DNA of 64,000 nt, from contig NZ_CP017812.1 in assembly GCF_001856685.1 (NCBI RefSeq), positions 1-64,000 of the forward strand. The letters are read 5' to 3'. Below the pieces are notes generated by a model, which searched no databases, was not told where the DNA came from, and saw only the letters and a list, made by a program, of their open reading frames with translations. The translations under genes and the position numbers were made by a program. This DNA is from Boudabousia tangfeifanii (lineage in GTDB: Bacteria > Actinomycetota > Actinomycetes > Actinomycetales > Actinomycetaceae). Shown here piece after piece: positions 28,539-36,977 of the stretch (its first letter is position 1; each line of letters opens with the position of its first letter).

Positions 28539-29099
28539 CTACCTACCAATCTCCATGGTGGTTTGACCCACCCGGAAACGGATCCCCGGACACAGCCGGC
28601 GAGCCTCAACTACCCGCTCGTCATCAATATAAGTACCGTTAGTAGAGGAAAGATCTTCCAGCATCCAACACTCGGCCGTCGGGTAAAGACGAGCATGGTG
28701 GCTCGAAGCATAGCTATCATCCAGCACCAAAGTGCAGTCAGGGGCACGACCAATCACCAAAGGGGCCGAACCCAAAGGCAAAGAAGTGCCCGCCAAAGGA
28801 CCACCGGTCACAATCAAACGCAAAGGACCCTCAGTGTCTGGGGTGGGGAAAGTACCGGGCATACCCGGCAAAGTGGTCGAACGTTTAGGCTTTTCCGTGT
28901 TCGCTTCGGCCGCCTGGGCTTTGGCCGCCGCTTTTTGCTCACGACGGGAAAGTTTCGCCTGGTTCCGCCCTCGGCCACGAGGAGTCACCACGGTTCCGAA
29001 AATATCGCGCCGCAAAACAGACAGGCACGCGAGGACCATCAGCCACAAGAGGGCCAGATAGCCAAGTCGAACAATGGTGACTAGTAGCTCGTTACTCAA
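28539..29099 (-). CDS. fhaB: FHA domain protein FhaB (FipA-like)
   Basis: FhaB binds phosphothreonine on partners of the PknA/PknB pathway. The frame opens earlier, but the TTG at 29099 has AAGGAG seven bases before it, overlaps the fhaA stop by four bases (TTGA) and gives the family-like start LSNELLVTIVRLGYLALLW. The product is 186 residues: a membrane anchor (about 5-28), a basic linker (about 45-75), then an FHA domain with the conserved GRAPDCTLVLDD, SSHHARL and DLSSTNGTYI. Confidence 0.92.
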   Translation of the reverse strand: MSNELLVTIVRLGYLALLWLMVLACLSVLRRDIFGTVVTPRGRGRNQAKLSRREQKAAAKAQAAEANTEKPKRSTTLPGMPGTFPTPDTEGPLRLIVTGGPLAGTSLPLGSAPLVIGRAPDCTLVLDDSYASSHHARLYPTAECWMLEDLSSTNGTYIDDERVVEARRLCPGIRFRVGQTTMEIGR

Positions 29100-29797
29100 A
29101 CGTTTTCTCCTTGGCTGGACCAAAACGTCATCACGGTACGGCCAATGGTCAACTGGTTACCGTCAAGTAGTTTCGCCCGAGCCACCTTGTGGCCTTCGAC
29201 CAAAAGTCCATTAGTACTGCCGAGGTCGGTGGCGTAAACCCCGTCCGGCGTAATCTGGATTTCCATGTGACGGCGCGAAACCGAAGAATCATCGACGCGA
29301 ATATCAGCGTCTTGGCCGCGACCAACCACAGTCACGGGAGCAAGTAGACGCCAAACCTCGTCACCGATTTCCAACAGCGGGTGATCGGGGGAGGCAACTT
29401 CATCAAAGCTGGGGGCAGCTGCCGAGAATGCAGCCTGGGCATCAACCGCGAGGGCGCCCTCGTCCAAGTCGGGATCTTCCACCATGGATACCGAAACAAT
29501 GCCCGGCAAAATGTAGGATTCCGAAGCCGCATGCTCATAGGCGGCATTGGCTAGTTCGTCAGCCATAACCTGCAGGCCGGACTGTTCAAAACGATCAAAG
29601 TCGGCGGTCGAAAGACGAACCGAGAAGTTATTGGGGCAAACCGAACGATTAGAAGCGTAATCCTGTACGCCATCATCCATGGCTTTGCAGACAGCGGCGG
29701 TGACATCCACGGGCTTTAGGGTGGAGTGGAAAACTCGGGCAAAGGTGCCATTAACCTTGTCATCTAAGGCACGTTCGACACGGTCCATGATTCCCAT
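29096..29797 (-). CDS. fhaA: FHA domain protein FhaA (DUF3662-FHA)
   Basis: FhaA is a scaffold that in mycobacteria binds phosphorylated MviN/MurJ and couples kinase signalling to lipid II flipping. The 233-residue protein has an N-terminal DUF3662 domain (about 1-115, starting MGIMDRVERALDDKVNGTF) and a C-terminal FHA domain (about 150-230) with VVGRGQDADIRVDD, SSVSRRHMEI and DLGSTNGLLVEG. The linker between them is only about 35 residues, much shorter than in mycobacteria. It is the first gene of the operon; the promoter should lie just upstream at about 29800-29900. Confidence 0.94.
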   Translation of the reverse strand: MGIMDRVERALDDKVNGTFARVFHSTLKPVDVTAAVCKAMDDGVQDYASNRSVCPNNFSVRLSTADFDRFEQSGLQVMADELANAAYEHAASESYILPGIVSVSMVEDPDLDEGALAVDAQAAFSAAAPSFDEVASPDHPLLEIGDEVWRLLAPVTVVGRGQDADIRVDDSSVSRRHMEIQITPDGVYATDLGSTNGLLVEGHKVARAKLLDGNQLTIGRTVMTFWSSQGENV

Positions 29798-29899
29798 GAA
29801 GGCCCCCTTTCGAAGTCTTGGACAGAAGCTTAAACCGCTATATTAACAGCGTAATGCAAGTTCAAACAATCATATGTTAGCTTTTTGGCACGAAAATTG

Positions 29900-29942
29900 G
29901 AAAACAAAAATCGCCCGAGGGGGAAAACCTCGAGCGATTTGC
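29900..29942 (-). terminator. Terminator after tRNA-Leu
   Basis: On the minus strand, AAATCGCTCGAGG pairs with CCTCGGGCGATTT (13 bp, one G-T pair) and is followed by TTGTTTT. It lies a few bases beyond the tRNA 3' end. Confidence 0.85.
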
Positions 29943-29946
29943 ACTG

Positions 29947-30030
29947 TGCGCGGAGGGGGACTTGAACCCCCACGCCCTTTCGGGCACACGGACCTGAACC
30001 GTGCGCGTCTGCCAATTCCGCCACCCGCGC
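29947..30030 (-). tRNA. tRNA-Leu (CAG)
   Basis: An 84-nt class II tRNA on the minus strand has acceptor stem GCGCGGG with TCCGCGC, anticodon loop containing CAG (GGTTCAGGTCC), a long variable arm (TGCCCGAAAGGGCG) and T arm GGGGGTTCAAGTCCCCC. Confidence 0.96.
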
Positions 30031-30077
30031 ATGCAATTGCCTGATAATACTAGTCGCGTCACTAGCTTACTGGCAAA

Positions 30078-31283
30078 TCATAGAGTTTTGCTCTGCTCCA
30101 TTGCGACTGAAGTCACCATCGGCCGTTGGCGGACAGCCTCCAGAACTTCCATCACTTGTTCCGAGGACGCCAAACGGTTTGGGGTGCAAGCGGTAATCAC
30201 CGTGCCGGCAGCCAAATCTTTCAGGTCGCCAACTTTGCAGCCCGGCCAACCATGAATTTTTTCGCGCAGACGTTCAGGAATGGCATCGACCCCTACGGCC
30301 GCACCTAGCAGTGCCCCAGTTAGAGCCGCAACCGTGTCAGTGTCACCGCCGATGCGCACTGCGCCCTCGACCCCAATGGTGAAAGCGTCGAACTGGTTAG
30401 CCAGCAACGGGTGCTCACTGACGTTCTTAGTGGGCATTTCCCAACGCGCCGGAGCGCTACGCCCCGCCTCCCACTGAGCCAAACTGATGGCTCCAATGGC
30501 CGCCGAGATCGCGGCAGTAGCAAAACCATTGTCCTGTGGGGGAGTAAAGAAACGCGCCAAGGAGGATTCCACAATCGTCAGCCACTGTTCGCGCCGGTTA
30601 GTAGGAATCACCTCAAGCGCCCCGTAAAAGTCGATGCGACTAAACGGATCGAGGTCGGCTTCCTTTGGGTCCTCGTCAGGCTGACCGAGGACGGCCCGGC
30701 GAATCAACTCCGCCCAATAAGAACAGGCATCAGCAACCAGTTCATCATCAGTTAATAAGGTGGCCACCGCGCGAGCCCCATGGGCGCAAGCTTCCTGATC
30801 GCGCACCTGCGCTAGCGCACAAACGGGCGAGAGAGCCACCACGTCACCGGCGGGAGAACGACGCGATCGAGGCCGCAAAACTTTCGCCGCTCGGCCAATC
30901 TTTTCGGCGGCAAAACCTTGCGGGTCAGCCAAAGCCGTGTGCAAAACCTGGGAGGTTAATGCGCCCATGTCGGTAGCCCCACCATTGGCCCCACCACGCG
31001 CCCAACCTAACAGGCGCTGCGCGAAGGCCTCCAAACAGTTCTGCTCTTGGGGGTCACCACCGGCGACGGTCACCTCGGCCAAACAGATGGCCATCTGGGT
31101 TTCATCCGACCACTCACCAGGCTGGTACGGGCCGAGGCCGCCGCCACTCATCCGCACTGGTTCGCGCGGCCCCAAAGTAGGCGCCAACTCGTAAGGCACC
31201 CCCAAGGCGTCGCCGATGGCCAAACCCACCAGGGCGCCCTCGGCCCGCGAAACCAAGTTAGAAGCGGCGTGGACTTCGAGCAT
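30078..31283 (-). CDS. ADP-ribosylglycohydrolase family protein
   Basis: This family removes ADP-ribose from proteins or small molecules using two Mg ions. I chose the ATG at 31283 (MLEVHAASNLVSRAEGALVGLAIGDALG), eight bases after the mtnN stop; the frame opens further back but then runs inside mtnN. The protein is 401 residues. Metal-binding motifs visible are GEWSDETQM near residue 57 and RIGGDTDTVAAL near 308. It sits last in a luxS-mtnN-ARH operon. The substrate is unknown. Confidence 0.88.
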   Translation of the reverse strand: MLEVHAASNLVSRAEGALVGLAIGDALGVPYELAPTLGPREPVRMSGGGLGPYQPGEWSDETQMAICLAEVTVAGGDPQEQNCLEAFAQRLLGWARGGANGGATDMGALTSQVLHTALADPQGFAAEKIGRAAKVLRPRSRRSPAGDVVALSPVCALAQVRDQEACAHGARAVATLLTDDELVADACSYWAELIRRAVLGQPDEDPKEADLDPFSRIDFYGALEVIPTNRREQWLTIVESSLARFFTPPQDNGFATAAISAAIGAISLAQWEAGRSAPARWEMPTKNVSEHPLLANQFDAFTIGVEGAVRIGGDTDTVAALTGALLGAAVGVDAIPERLREKIHGWPGCKVGDLKDLAAGTVITACTPNRLASSEQVMEVLEAVRQRPMVTSVAMEQSKTL

Positions 31284-31290
31284 TTGAATC

Positions 31291-32019
31291 TCAGGCCTTA
31301 GCGTGCGCGTCCACGACGGCCAAAACCACTTGGGCGCTGGCGGCCGAAACGATGCCGGCACTCATGTGGTTTTCCTGGTCGGCAGTTGGGCCACACAAGT
31401 CCGAAATGCCACGAATTGAAGCAAAATCCACCCCGAAGTGATGGGCAATCTGGGCGTGAGCGGCAGATTCCATGTCGGTAGCCAAAGCCTGAGGGAAACG
31501 CTCACGGAACTGTGCCACATTGTCAGACATGACAAAAACGTCGGCGCTAATTACTTCACCTGGGAGTGCGCCCGCCGCCTTAGCAGGAGCCAACAAGGAC
31601 TCGGCGGACTCGAACAGGACCGGTTCGCCCGGGATCTGCCCCGGCTCGTACCCAAAAGCGGTAGCATCGGCGGTGCCATAACGGCAGGCGGTAGAAACCA
31701 CCACGTCACCGACCTTAATCTTGGCGGCCAAACCGCCCGCGCTACCTGCCGAAAGCAAAAGCTGCGCGCCTGTCAGGTGCAAAGCCAAAGTCGAAGCAGC
31801 GGCCGCATTGGCCAAACCAATCCCCGATTCGACCACTAGCAGGGACGAGCTGGCAGTTTTTACTGCCCACATTTTGATCCGGCCAAACTGCAAGTCGGGG
31901 GCTTCCAGGTCGGGCTGGTGACCGCCCTCGGCCAGCTGCAAGAAAGGCTCAACCTCAGAAGGCATAGCGCAAACGACTACCGCCTGGACGGGGCTAGCGG
32001 GACGCGGGTTGGTGCTCAT
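31291..32019 (-). CDS. mtnN: 5'-methylthioadenosine/S-adenosylhomocysteine nucleosidase
   Basis: MtnN (Pfs) removes adenine from methylthioadenosine and S-adenosylhomocysteine, yielding S-ribosylhomocysteine, the substrate of LuxS next door. The ATG at 32019 ([10 protein letters not shown]) overlaps the luxS stop by four bases (ATGA); a start 18 bases earlier is possible. The 242-residue protein has the nucleoside phosphorylase fold signatures GSAGGL, the substrate-binding DMESAA motif near residue 188 and RGISD near 208. The acidic active-site residues cannot be confirmed without alignment. Confidence 0.9.
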   Translation of the reverse strand: MSTNPRPASPVQAVVVCAMPSEVEPFLQLAEGGHQPDLEAPDLQFGRIKMWAVKTASSSLLVVESGIGLANAAAASTLALHLTGAQLLLSAGSAGGLAAKIKVGDVVVSTACRYGTADATAFGYEPGQIPGEPVLFESAESLLAPAKAAGALPGEVISADVFVMSDNVAQFRERFPQALATDMESAAHAQIAHHFGVDFASIRGISDLCGPTADQENHMSAGIVSAASAQVVLAVVDAHAKA

Positions 32020-32480
32020 GCCATCACCTGGGACCACTCATCACGAGCCGCCAAGAAAGCACGCACAGCTTCCTGCGCCTCTTCCAAGGAATGGTTCGCG
32101 CCCCAACCACACTGCACTTCATTCGCAGCCGGAACCTCAGTGGCGGCCAAAATGTCCTCGAAAGTGGCCTGCAGGATCGGGAAGAACTCTTCTGGTTCGA
32201 GCCCCAAAGTCAGGCAGTAAAAACCGGTGAGGCAACCCATGGGGGAGAAGTCAATGAGCTTATCGGTGTGGTTGCGCATGAACTCGGCCGTCATGTGCTC
32301 AATGGAGTGCACTGCTTTAATCGGCACGCTCGCCTGGTTCGGCTGAGCAAAACGGACATCGTACTTAATCAAGGTGTCACCACCGGGCAGAACTTTCCGG
32401 TCCGCAATCCGCACATAAGGGGCGGCCACCAGCCGATGGTCGAGGTTAAAAGATTCCGTGTTCATTCGCTTTTCACTCAT
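32016..32480 (-). CDS. luxS: S-ribosylhomocysteine lyase LuxS
   Basis: LuxS cleaves S-ribosylhomocysteine to homocysteine and DPD, the precursor of autoinducer-2. The 154-residue protein from the ATG at 32480 ([18 protein letters not shown]) has the normal size; an internal ATG at 32465 is an alternative start. The metal-binding HXXEH motif is HSIEH (58-62), with the third ligand Cys124 in VQCGWG and the catalytic Cys83 in PMGCLTGFY. With mtnN it makes a complete two-step SAH recycling pathway in one operon. Confidence 0.95.
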   Translation of the reverse strand: MSEKRMNTESFNLDHRLVAAPYVRIADRKVLPGGDTLIKYDVRFAQPNQASVPIKAVHSIEHMTAEFMRNHTDKLIDFSPMGCLTGFYCLTLGLEPEEFFPILQATFEDILAATEVPAANEVQCGWGANHSLEEAQEAVRAFLAARDEWSQVMA

Positions 32481-32568
32481 GCCCCTCAGTTTACAGGGGT
32501 GAGGGCTTGGCGGATAGTTACCACTCATTAGTTTGGGGTTTTGGCCTTGCGTGTGGTGCAATTGAAAA

Positions 32569-34401
32569 ATGGAAACAAACACTAGCCAATTTGCTTTGCC
32601 CGCAGACCTCATTTCCGGCGAGGTCACCTCGGCTGAAGCAATCCGTCCCCTTTCGGTTTTTGACATGTTTCGCGTGGGCATTGGCCCCTCGTCCTCGCAC
32701 ACGGTAGGCCCAATGCGTGCCGGCCTCGCCTTCGTTCGCGAACTCACCGATTTTCTGGCCGAGGGCGAGCACCCCACCCCCACTCACTTGACCGTGGACC
32801 TGTTCGGCTCGCTGGGGGCAACCGGCCGCGGCCACTCCACCGACCGGGCAGTGCTTTTGGGTCTTGGTGGTTATAAGCCGAAGACGGTTCCCGCCGAGGT
32901 CGTAAACACTTGGCTAGAAGATGTGCGCGAATCAGGCACGCTCAAGCTCATGGGCGATCTTGCCGTCGAGTTCAACTACGAACGAGATATGCGTTTCCTA
33001 CCCTCCATGGTGCTGCCCTACCACGTCAATGGGCTGACCATTACTGCTCGCACCGCCCCGACCGCCAACCCTTACGCGGTGGATGATACCGAGGGCGTGC
33101 TCCTGCGCCGCACCTACTACAGTGTGGGCGGCGGCTTCGTTATGGCCCAAACTAATGACGACCCAGAAAACCCCGAAGTAGAAGCGATTGGTACCTCGGA
33201 CGCGGTGGCACACGCTAACACCCCCGCCCCATATCCTTTTGCTACCGCGCGAGAACTGCTGGCGCACTGCCGCGAGGCCAACCTGAATATCGCCCAGATT
33301 GTCCGGGCGAATGAAGAGGCGGGCCGCCCTCGGCAAGAAGTCGACGACTATATGGACTTTATTCACCAAACCATGAGCGAGTGTGTCGAGGCCGGTTGTA
33401 GCGCTGACGGTACCTTGCCGGGTGGTTTGAATGTGCGTCGGCGGGCCGCCTACATGGCTGACCGGCTTTCGCGTCGTATGGGTAAGGATGCGCAGGGCCC
33501 ACGTTGGGCGGCGACCACCCGCGACTCGATGCGCGCCATGGACTGGGTGAACCTGTATGCGCTGGCTGTTAATGAGGAGAATGCGGCCGGTCATCGCGTG
33601 GTTACTGCCCCGACGAACGGCGCGGCTGGCGTGATTCCCGCGGTGCTGTGCTATCTCGAGTATTTCTGCCCTGAGGGACGTTCCTTATGCGACCAGCCGG
33701 ATTGCCCCGAATGCCAATCGGTCCCGATGTCTTTGCGTTCCGAGGGCGATACCTCGGTGGTAGAAGCCGCTGGCCAGGCTCTGGCTGAATCCCAAGATGC
33801 CAACGAGGCCGCAACTGCTTCGATTCGAACCCCCGAGGCCGAAAACGCAGAAACTTCTGGTCCGCCAGCCCCTTCGGCAGGGGAGATTGCCCCAGAAGAT
33901 ACCAATGCTTATCCCCAGTGGTTGCGCGTCAAGCGCGCGGACAGTGTCGGGCATGTGAATCGCGAAGTGGTGCACGACTTCTTGTTGGCGGCCACCGCGG
34001 TGGGTGCTTTGATTAAAACCAACGCCTCGATTGCGGGGGCCGAGGTCGGGTGCCAAGGCGAGGTCGGTTCGGCCTCGGCCATGGCTGCGGCAGGGCTAGC
34101 CCAAGCCCTGGGCGGCACTCCTTTGCAGGTGGAAAATGCGGCCGAAATCGCGATGGAACACTCGCTAGGTTTGACCTGCGACCCGGTTGGCGGCCTCGTC
34201 CAGGTGCCTTGTATTGAACGAAATGCCATTGCGGCCGTCAAGGCGATTAACGCCGCCCGCATGGCACTGTGGGGCGATGGGCGACATACCGTTTCTTTGG
34301 ATGCGGCAATTGAAACCATGCGCCAGACTGGAGTCGATATGATGAGTAAGTACAAAGAGACCTCCACCGGGGGCCTAGCGGTAAACGTGGTCGAATGTTG
34401 A
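32569..34401 (+). CDS. sdaA: L-serine ammonia-lyase (iron-sulfur dependent) with inserted Cys-rich segment
   Basis: SdaA converts L-serine to pyruvate and ammonia using a 4Fe-4S cluster. The product is 610 residues, against about 455-460 usually. The beta domain has [15 protein letters not shown] (near 43). The alpha domain has [12 protein letters not shown] (near 346), [18 protein letters not shown] (near 485), [19 protein letters not shown] and a C-terminal Cys (VNVVEC), all family features. Between about 365 and 455 there is an extra acidic Ala/Glu-rich segment that opens with four cysteines (367, 374, 379, 382), which could bind a metal. The permease gene follows 9 bases after the stop. 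Confidence 0.92.
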   Translation: METNTSQFALPADLISGEVTSAEAIRPLSVFDMFRVGIGPSSSHTVGPMRAGLAFVRELTDFLAEGEHPTPTHLTVDLFGSLGATGRGHSTDRAVLLGLGGYKPKTVPAEVVNTWLEDVRESGTLKLMGDLAVEFNYERDMRFLPSMVLPYHVNGLTITARTAPTANPYAVDDTEGVLLRRTYYSVGGGFVMAQTNDDPENPEVEAIGTSDAVAHANTPAPYPFATARELLAHCREANLNIAQIVRANEEAGRPRQEVDDYMDFIHQTMSECVEAGCSADGTLPGGLNVRRRAAYMADRLSRRMGKDAQGPRWAATTRDSMRAMDWVNLYALAVNEENAAGHRVVTAPTNGAAGVIPAVLCYLEYFCPEGRSLCDQPDCPECQSVPMSLRSEGDTSVVEAAGQALAESQDANEAATASIRTPEAENAETSGPPAPSAGEIAPEDTNAYPQWLRVKRADSVGHVNREVVHDFLLAATAVGALIKTNASIAGAEVGCQGEVGSASAMAAAGLAQALGGTPLQVENAAEIAMEHSLGLTCDPVGGLVQVPCIERNAIAAVKAINAARMALWGDGRHTVSLDAAIETMRQTGVDMMSKYKETSTGGLAVNVVEC

Positions 34402-34410
34402 GGTAATCCC

Positions 34411-35757
34411 ATGGCTAACAGTAGCGCGAAGAAAATCTCGGTCACCGAGGCAATGTCCATTGGTATCGGCGGCATGGTGGGCGGTGGTATCTTCGCGGTA
34501 CTGGGCCTAGCCGTGTCGTTAGCTAAGGGGTCCACGCCGCTGGCCTTCTTGGTAGCTGGTTTGGTGGCAGCTCTAACTGCCTACAGTTACGCCAAACTAT
34601 CCCAGCGTTACCCAGACCGGGGTGGCACAGTTCGTTTCCTCAATGAGGGTTATGGGCGCGGGGTTTTCTCGGGTGCGATGAACAACCTGTTGTGGTTGAG
34701 CTACATCATCATGCTGTCGCTTTATGCCTCTGCTTTCGGGTCCTATGCGCCAAACCTGTGGTCAATAACTGGCAACCACACTGCCGACTTCCACCTCTAT
34801 GCCAGTGCCATCATCATTATCGCCACACTGATTAACTACTATTCGATTGCGGTCGTCAGCCGGATTGAACAGGTTGCCGTAGTGGTCAAACTGGTGATTT
34901 TGTTAGCTTTTGTGGTGATTGGCGCCCTCGGGCTATTTACTTCGGGCCACGTGTCGCAACTGGGGGTTAGTAACTGGGAGAGCCCGATCCACCTCTTTGC
35001 TGGGGGCATGGTGATTTTCGTGGCCTATGAGGGTTTTGAACTGATTGCTAATGCCGCCCCAGATATTGAAAAACCACAGAAAAATATTGCTCGGGCTTAT
35101 GCCGGTGCGGTCGGTTTCGTGATCGCCCTTTATTTCGTGATTGCGATCGTGACCGTTGGTTCTCTGTCCTTTGCCAGTATCTCTAAGGCCCAAGATTACG
35201 TGCTAGCCGAGGCCGCTAAACCCATGTTGGGGCAAACCGGTTTTGTCATTATCACTATTGCTGCGTTGATTTCTACGTTTAGCGCCATTAACGCCTCTCT
35301 ATATGGTGGTGCGCAAGTGAATTATGAGATTGCCGAGGACGGCGAATTGCCTCATGGCTTCCTGTCGATCTGGCGTAATCAACCTATTGGTTTGGCCATC
35401 ACTGCCCTTGCCACTTTGGTGGCTGTCAATGTTTTGCACCTAGAGAGCATTTCTACCGCTGGTTCGGTTGGCTTCCTGTTAATTTTTGGCATCGTTAACT
35501 TGGCGGCGTTCCGCCTAGCGAAGCCGGCGAAAGCAAATCGCATCATCACCGGTTTGGGTGCTGCCTTGTGTTTCGTCGCTACCATCATTTTGATTGGCCA
35601 GCAGTGGCGACAAAATTTAGTTGGCGTGATCGTCGCCCTCGGTTTGATTATCTTCTGTGGGGGAGTCGAACTGTGGTATCAAAATAGTAAGAAAGCCGCG
35701 AAATATCGGGCAAAATCGGCAAAACTAGCGGCGCCGAAAGTTAGCCGCGTGCAGTAA
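34411..35757 (+). CDS. APC family amino-acid permease
   Basis: The 448-residue protein has about 12 hydrophobic segments and the APC-superfamily N-terminal motif SIGIGGMVGGGIFAVLGLA (about 16-34). VIFVAYEGFELIANAAPDIE (about 205-225) lies in the usual helix 6 area. Its close coupling to the serine dehydratase gene suggests it imports serine or another amino acid that feeds that enzyme, but this is inference from context. The C-terminus is basic (KKAAKYRAKSAKLAAPK). Confidence 0.88.
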   Translation: MANSSAKKISVTEAMSIGIGGMVGGGIFAVLGLAVSLAKGSTPLAFLVAGLVAALTAYSYAKLSQRYPDRGGTVRFLNEGYGRGVFSGAMNNLLWLSYIIMLSLYASAFGSYAPNLWSITGNHTADFHLYASAIIIIATLINYYSIAVVSRIEQVAVVVKLVILLAFVVIGALGLFTSGHVSQLGVSNWESPIHLFAGGMVIFVAYEGFELIANAAPDIEKPQKNIARAYAGAVGFVIALYFVIAIVTVGSLSFASISKAQDYVLAEAAKPMLGQTGFVIITIAALISTFSAINASLYGGAQVNYEIAEDGELPHGFLSIWRNQPIGLAITALATLVAVNVLHLESISTAGSVGFLLIFGIVNLAAFRLAKPAKANRIITGLGAALCFVATIILIGQQWRQNLVGVIVALGLIIFCGGVELWYQNSKKAAKYRAKSAKLAAPKVSRVQ

Positions 35758-36205
35758 TTGCCTCAACTCTTCTGGAAAAAACCACTGGTTGACGTAGTTG
35801 ACGTATTTTTCTCTTTTTCCAGATCAATTTCGAAGCAGTTTTGAGCAAATTACAATGGTGTTATTCACAGGGTGTGGACGGACTTTTCCAGTTTTCCACA
35901 GGGTGTGAAATCGACGAAAACCACCTCGATTTCTTCGGCAAAAAATTCAAAACTTGCTAACTTTCGGGCAAAGTTGGGCTTGCTAGGAGGAGAGTAAATT
36001 ACATCGATGTAGTTTTATGCCCAAAGTTGTCCACAGGCGATTTGAAGAATTGGGGGTAAAAACAGGGGTGACACGACATCTAGGGGTGGTGGCAATAATC
36101 CACCACAAGTTGTAGGGTATTCACGAGAGTTACCAAGAAGGCGACGCTCGCTTAGAAACAGACGGTTTCAAGCTTCATCCCCGTATTTATACAAGGAGAC
36201 TAATC
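35758..36205 (+). promoter_or_regulatory. Upstream region of nrdHIE with DnaA-box-like and palindromic repeats
   Basis: No gene is present in these 448 bp. Three DnaA-box-like sites are seen: TTATTCACA (35861-35869), TTTTCCACA (35892-35900) and TTGTCCACA (36027-36035). The last matches the box used in Streptomyces and Mycobacterium. Two tandem imperfect palindromes of the form TTCCACA-GGG-TGTGGAA share CACAGGGTGTG at 35866 and 35897. They lie 31 bp apart, about three helical turns, a spacing that suits cooperative repressor binding. A good AAGGAG precedes nrdH. Confidence 0.5.
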
Positions 36206-36448
36206 ATGATGATCACGGTATACAGCAAGCCTAACTGCGTGCAGTGCACCGCGACCTACCGCGCTTTGGATAAGCAGGGGATTGAATACACCGTCGTCGA
36301 CCTGATGGAAGATGCACAAGCTTTAGAGTTTGTGAAGTCTCTTGGTCACGCTCAGGCACCGGTAGTCGTTGCGGGTGACACTAACTGGGCCGGGTTCCGT
36401 CCTGACTTGATCAAGCGCCTAACTCAGACTGCAGTGGCATTCGGCTGA
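36206..36448 (+). CDS. nrdH: Glutaredoxin-like protein NrdH
   Basis: NrdH is the thioredoxin-reductase-dependent reductant of class Ib ribonucleotide reductase. The product has 80 residues (79 if the second ATG is used) and starts MMITVYSKPNCVQCTATYRAL, with redox motif CVQC. The APVVV segment and the WAGFRPDLIKRL end fit NrdH. The start follows ACAAGGAGACTAATC. It opens the nrdH-nrdI-nrdE cluster. Confidence 0.95.
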   Translation: MMITVYSKPNCVQCTATYRALDKQGIEYTVVDLMEDAQALEFVKSLGHAQAPVVVAGDTNWAGFRPDLIKRLTQTAVAFG

Positions 36449-36557
36449 TCTTCTGATTTCAGCCGCTGCTGGCATCCACCGCCAGCAGCGGCCCTGCAAT
36501 TCAGTGGCGTGATCGCCAGTCAACGATGACTGAAATAAGGGATGAAGGAGTGCGTTT

Positions 36558-36977
36558 ATGTCGGGTCTAGTAGTTTACTTTTCTTCTGCGACTGAAAATA
36601 CGCACCGTTTTGTCCAAAGACTCGGCTTCAAATCTGCTCGGATCCCACTTTTGCGAACCGATCCAGAGCTGAGTGTGGACGAACCCTACGTGTTGATAGT
36701 TCCTACCTATGGCGGGGGAAATCAACGAGGCGCAGTCCCCAAACAGGTCATTAAGTTTTTAAATAACCCAGCAAACCGAGCCTTATGCCAGGGGGTTATT
36801 TCAGCCGGGAATACAAATTTTGGTGCCGCGTATTGTCTCGCGGGCGAGATTATTTCCGCTAAAGTGGGAGTGCCCCATATGTACAAGTTCGAACTCCTTG
36901 GCACCCCCGAGGACGTTCGTAAAGTCCAAGAAGGATTGGAAGAATTTTGGCAGAGAACCTTACCGACACCGGTTTAG
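36558..36977 (+). CDS. nrdI: Flavodoxin-like protein NrdI
   Basis: NrdI supplies oxidant for assembly of the Mn2-tyrosyl radical cofactor in NrdF. The 139-residue protein has the FMN-binding [10 protein letters not shown] loop at the N-terminus, VPTYGGG near residue 50 and [16 protein letters not shown] near 81. The start follows AAGGAG. Its 3' end overlaps the nrdE start by 31 bases, so the two are coupled. Confidence 0.95.
   Translation: MSGLVVYFSSATENTHRFVQRLGFKSARIPLLRTDPELSVDEPYVLIVPTYGGGNQRGAVPKQVIKFLNNPANRALCQGVISAGNTNFGAAYCLAGEIISAKVGVPHMYKFELLGTPEDVRKVQEGLEEFWQRTLPTPV

Noticed and set aside
35866-35907. Tandem palindromes as NrdR boxes
   Set aside because: The spacing fits, but the core CACA-GGG-TGTG differs from the ACAC-AT-rich-GTGT form of the NrdR box that I know, so I did not call them NrdR sites.
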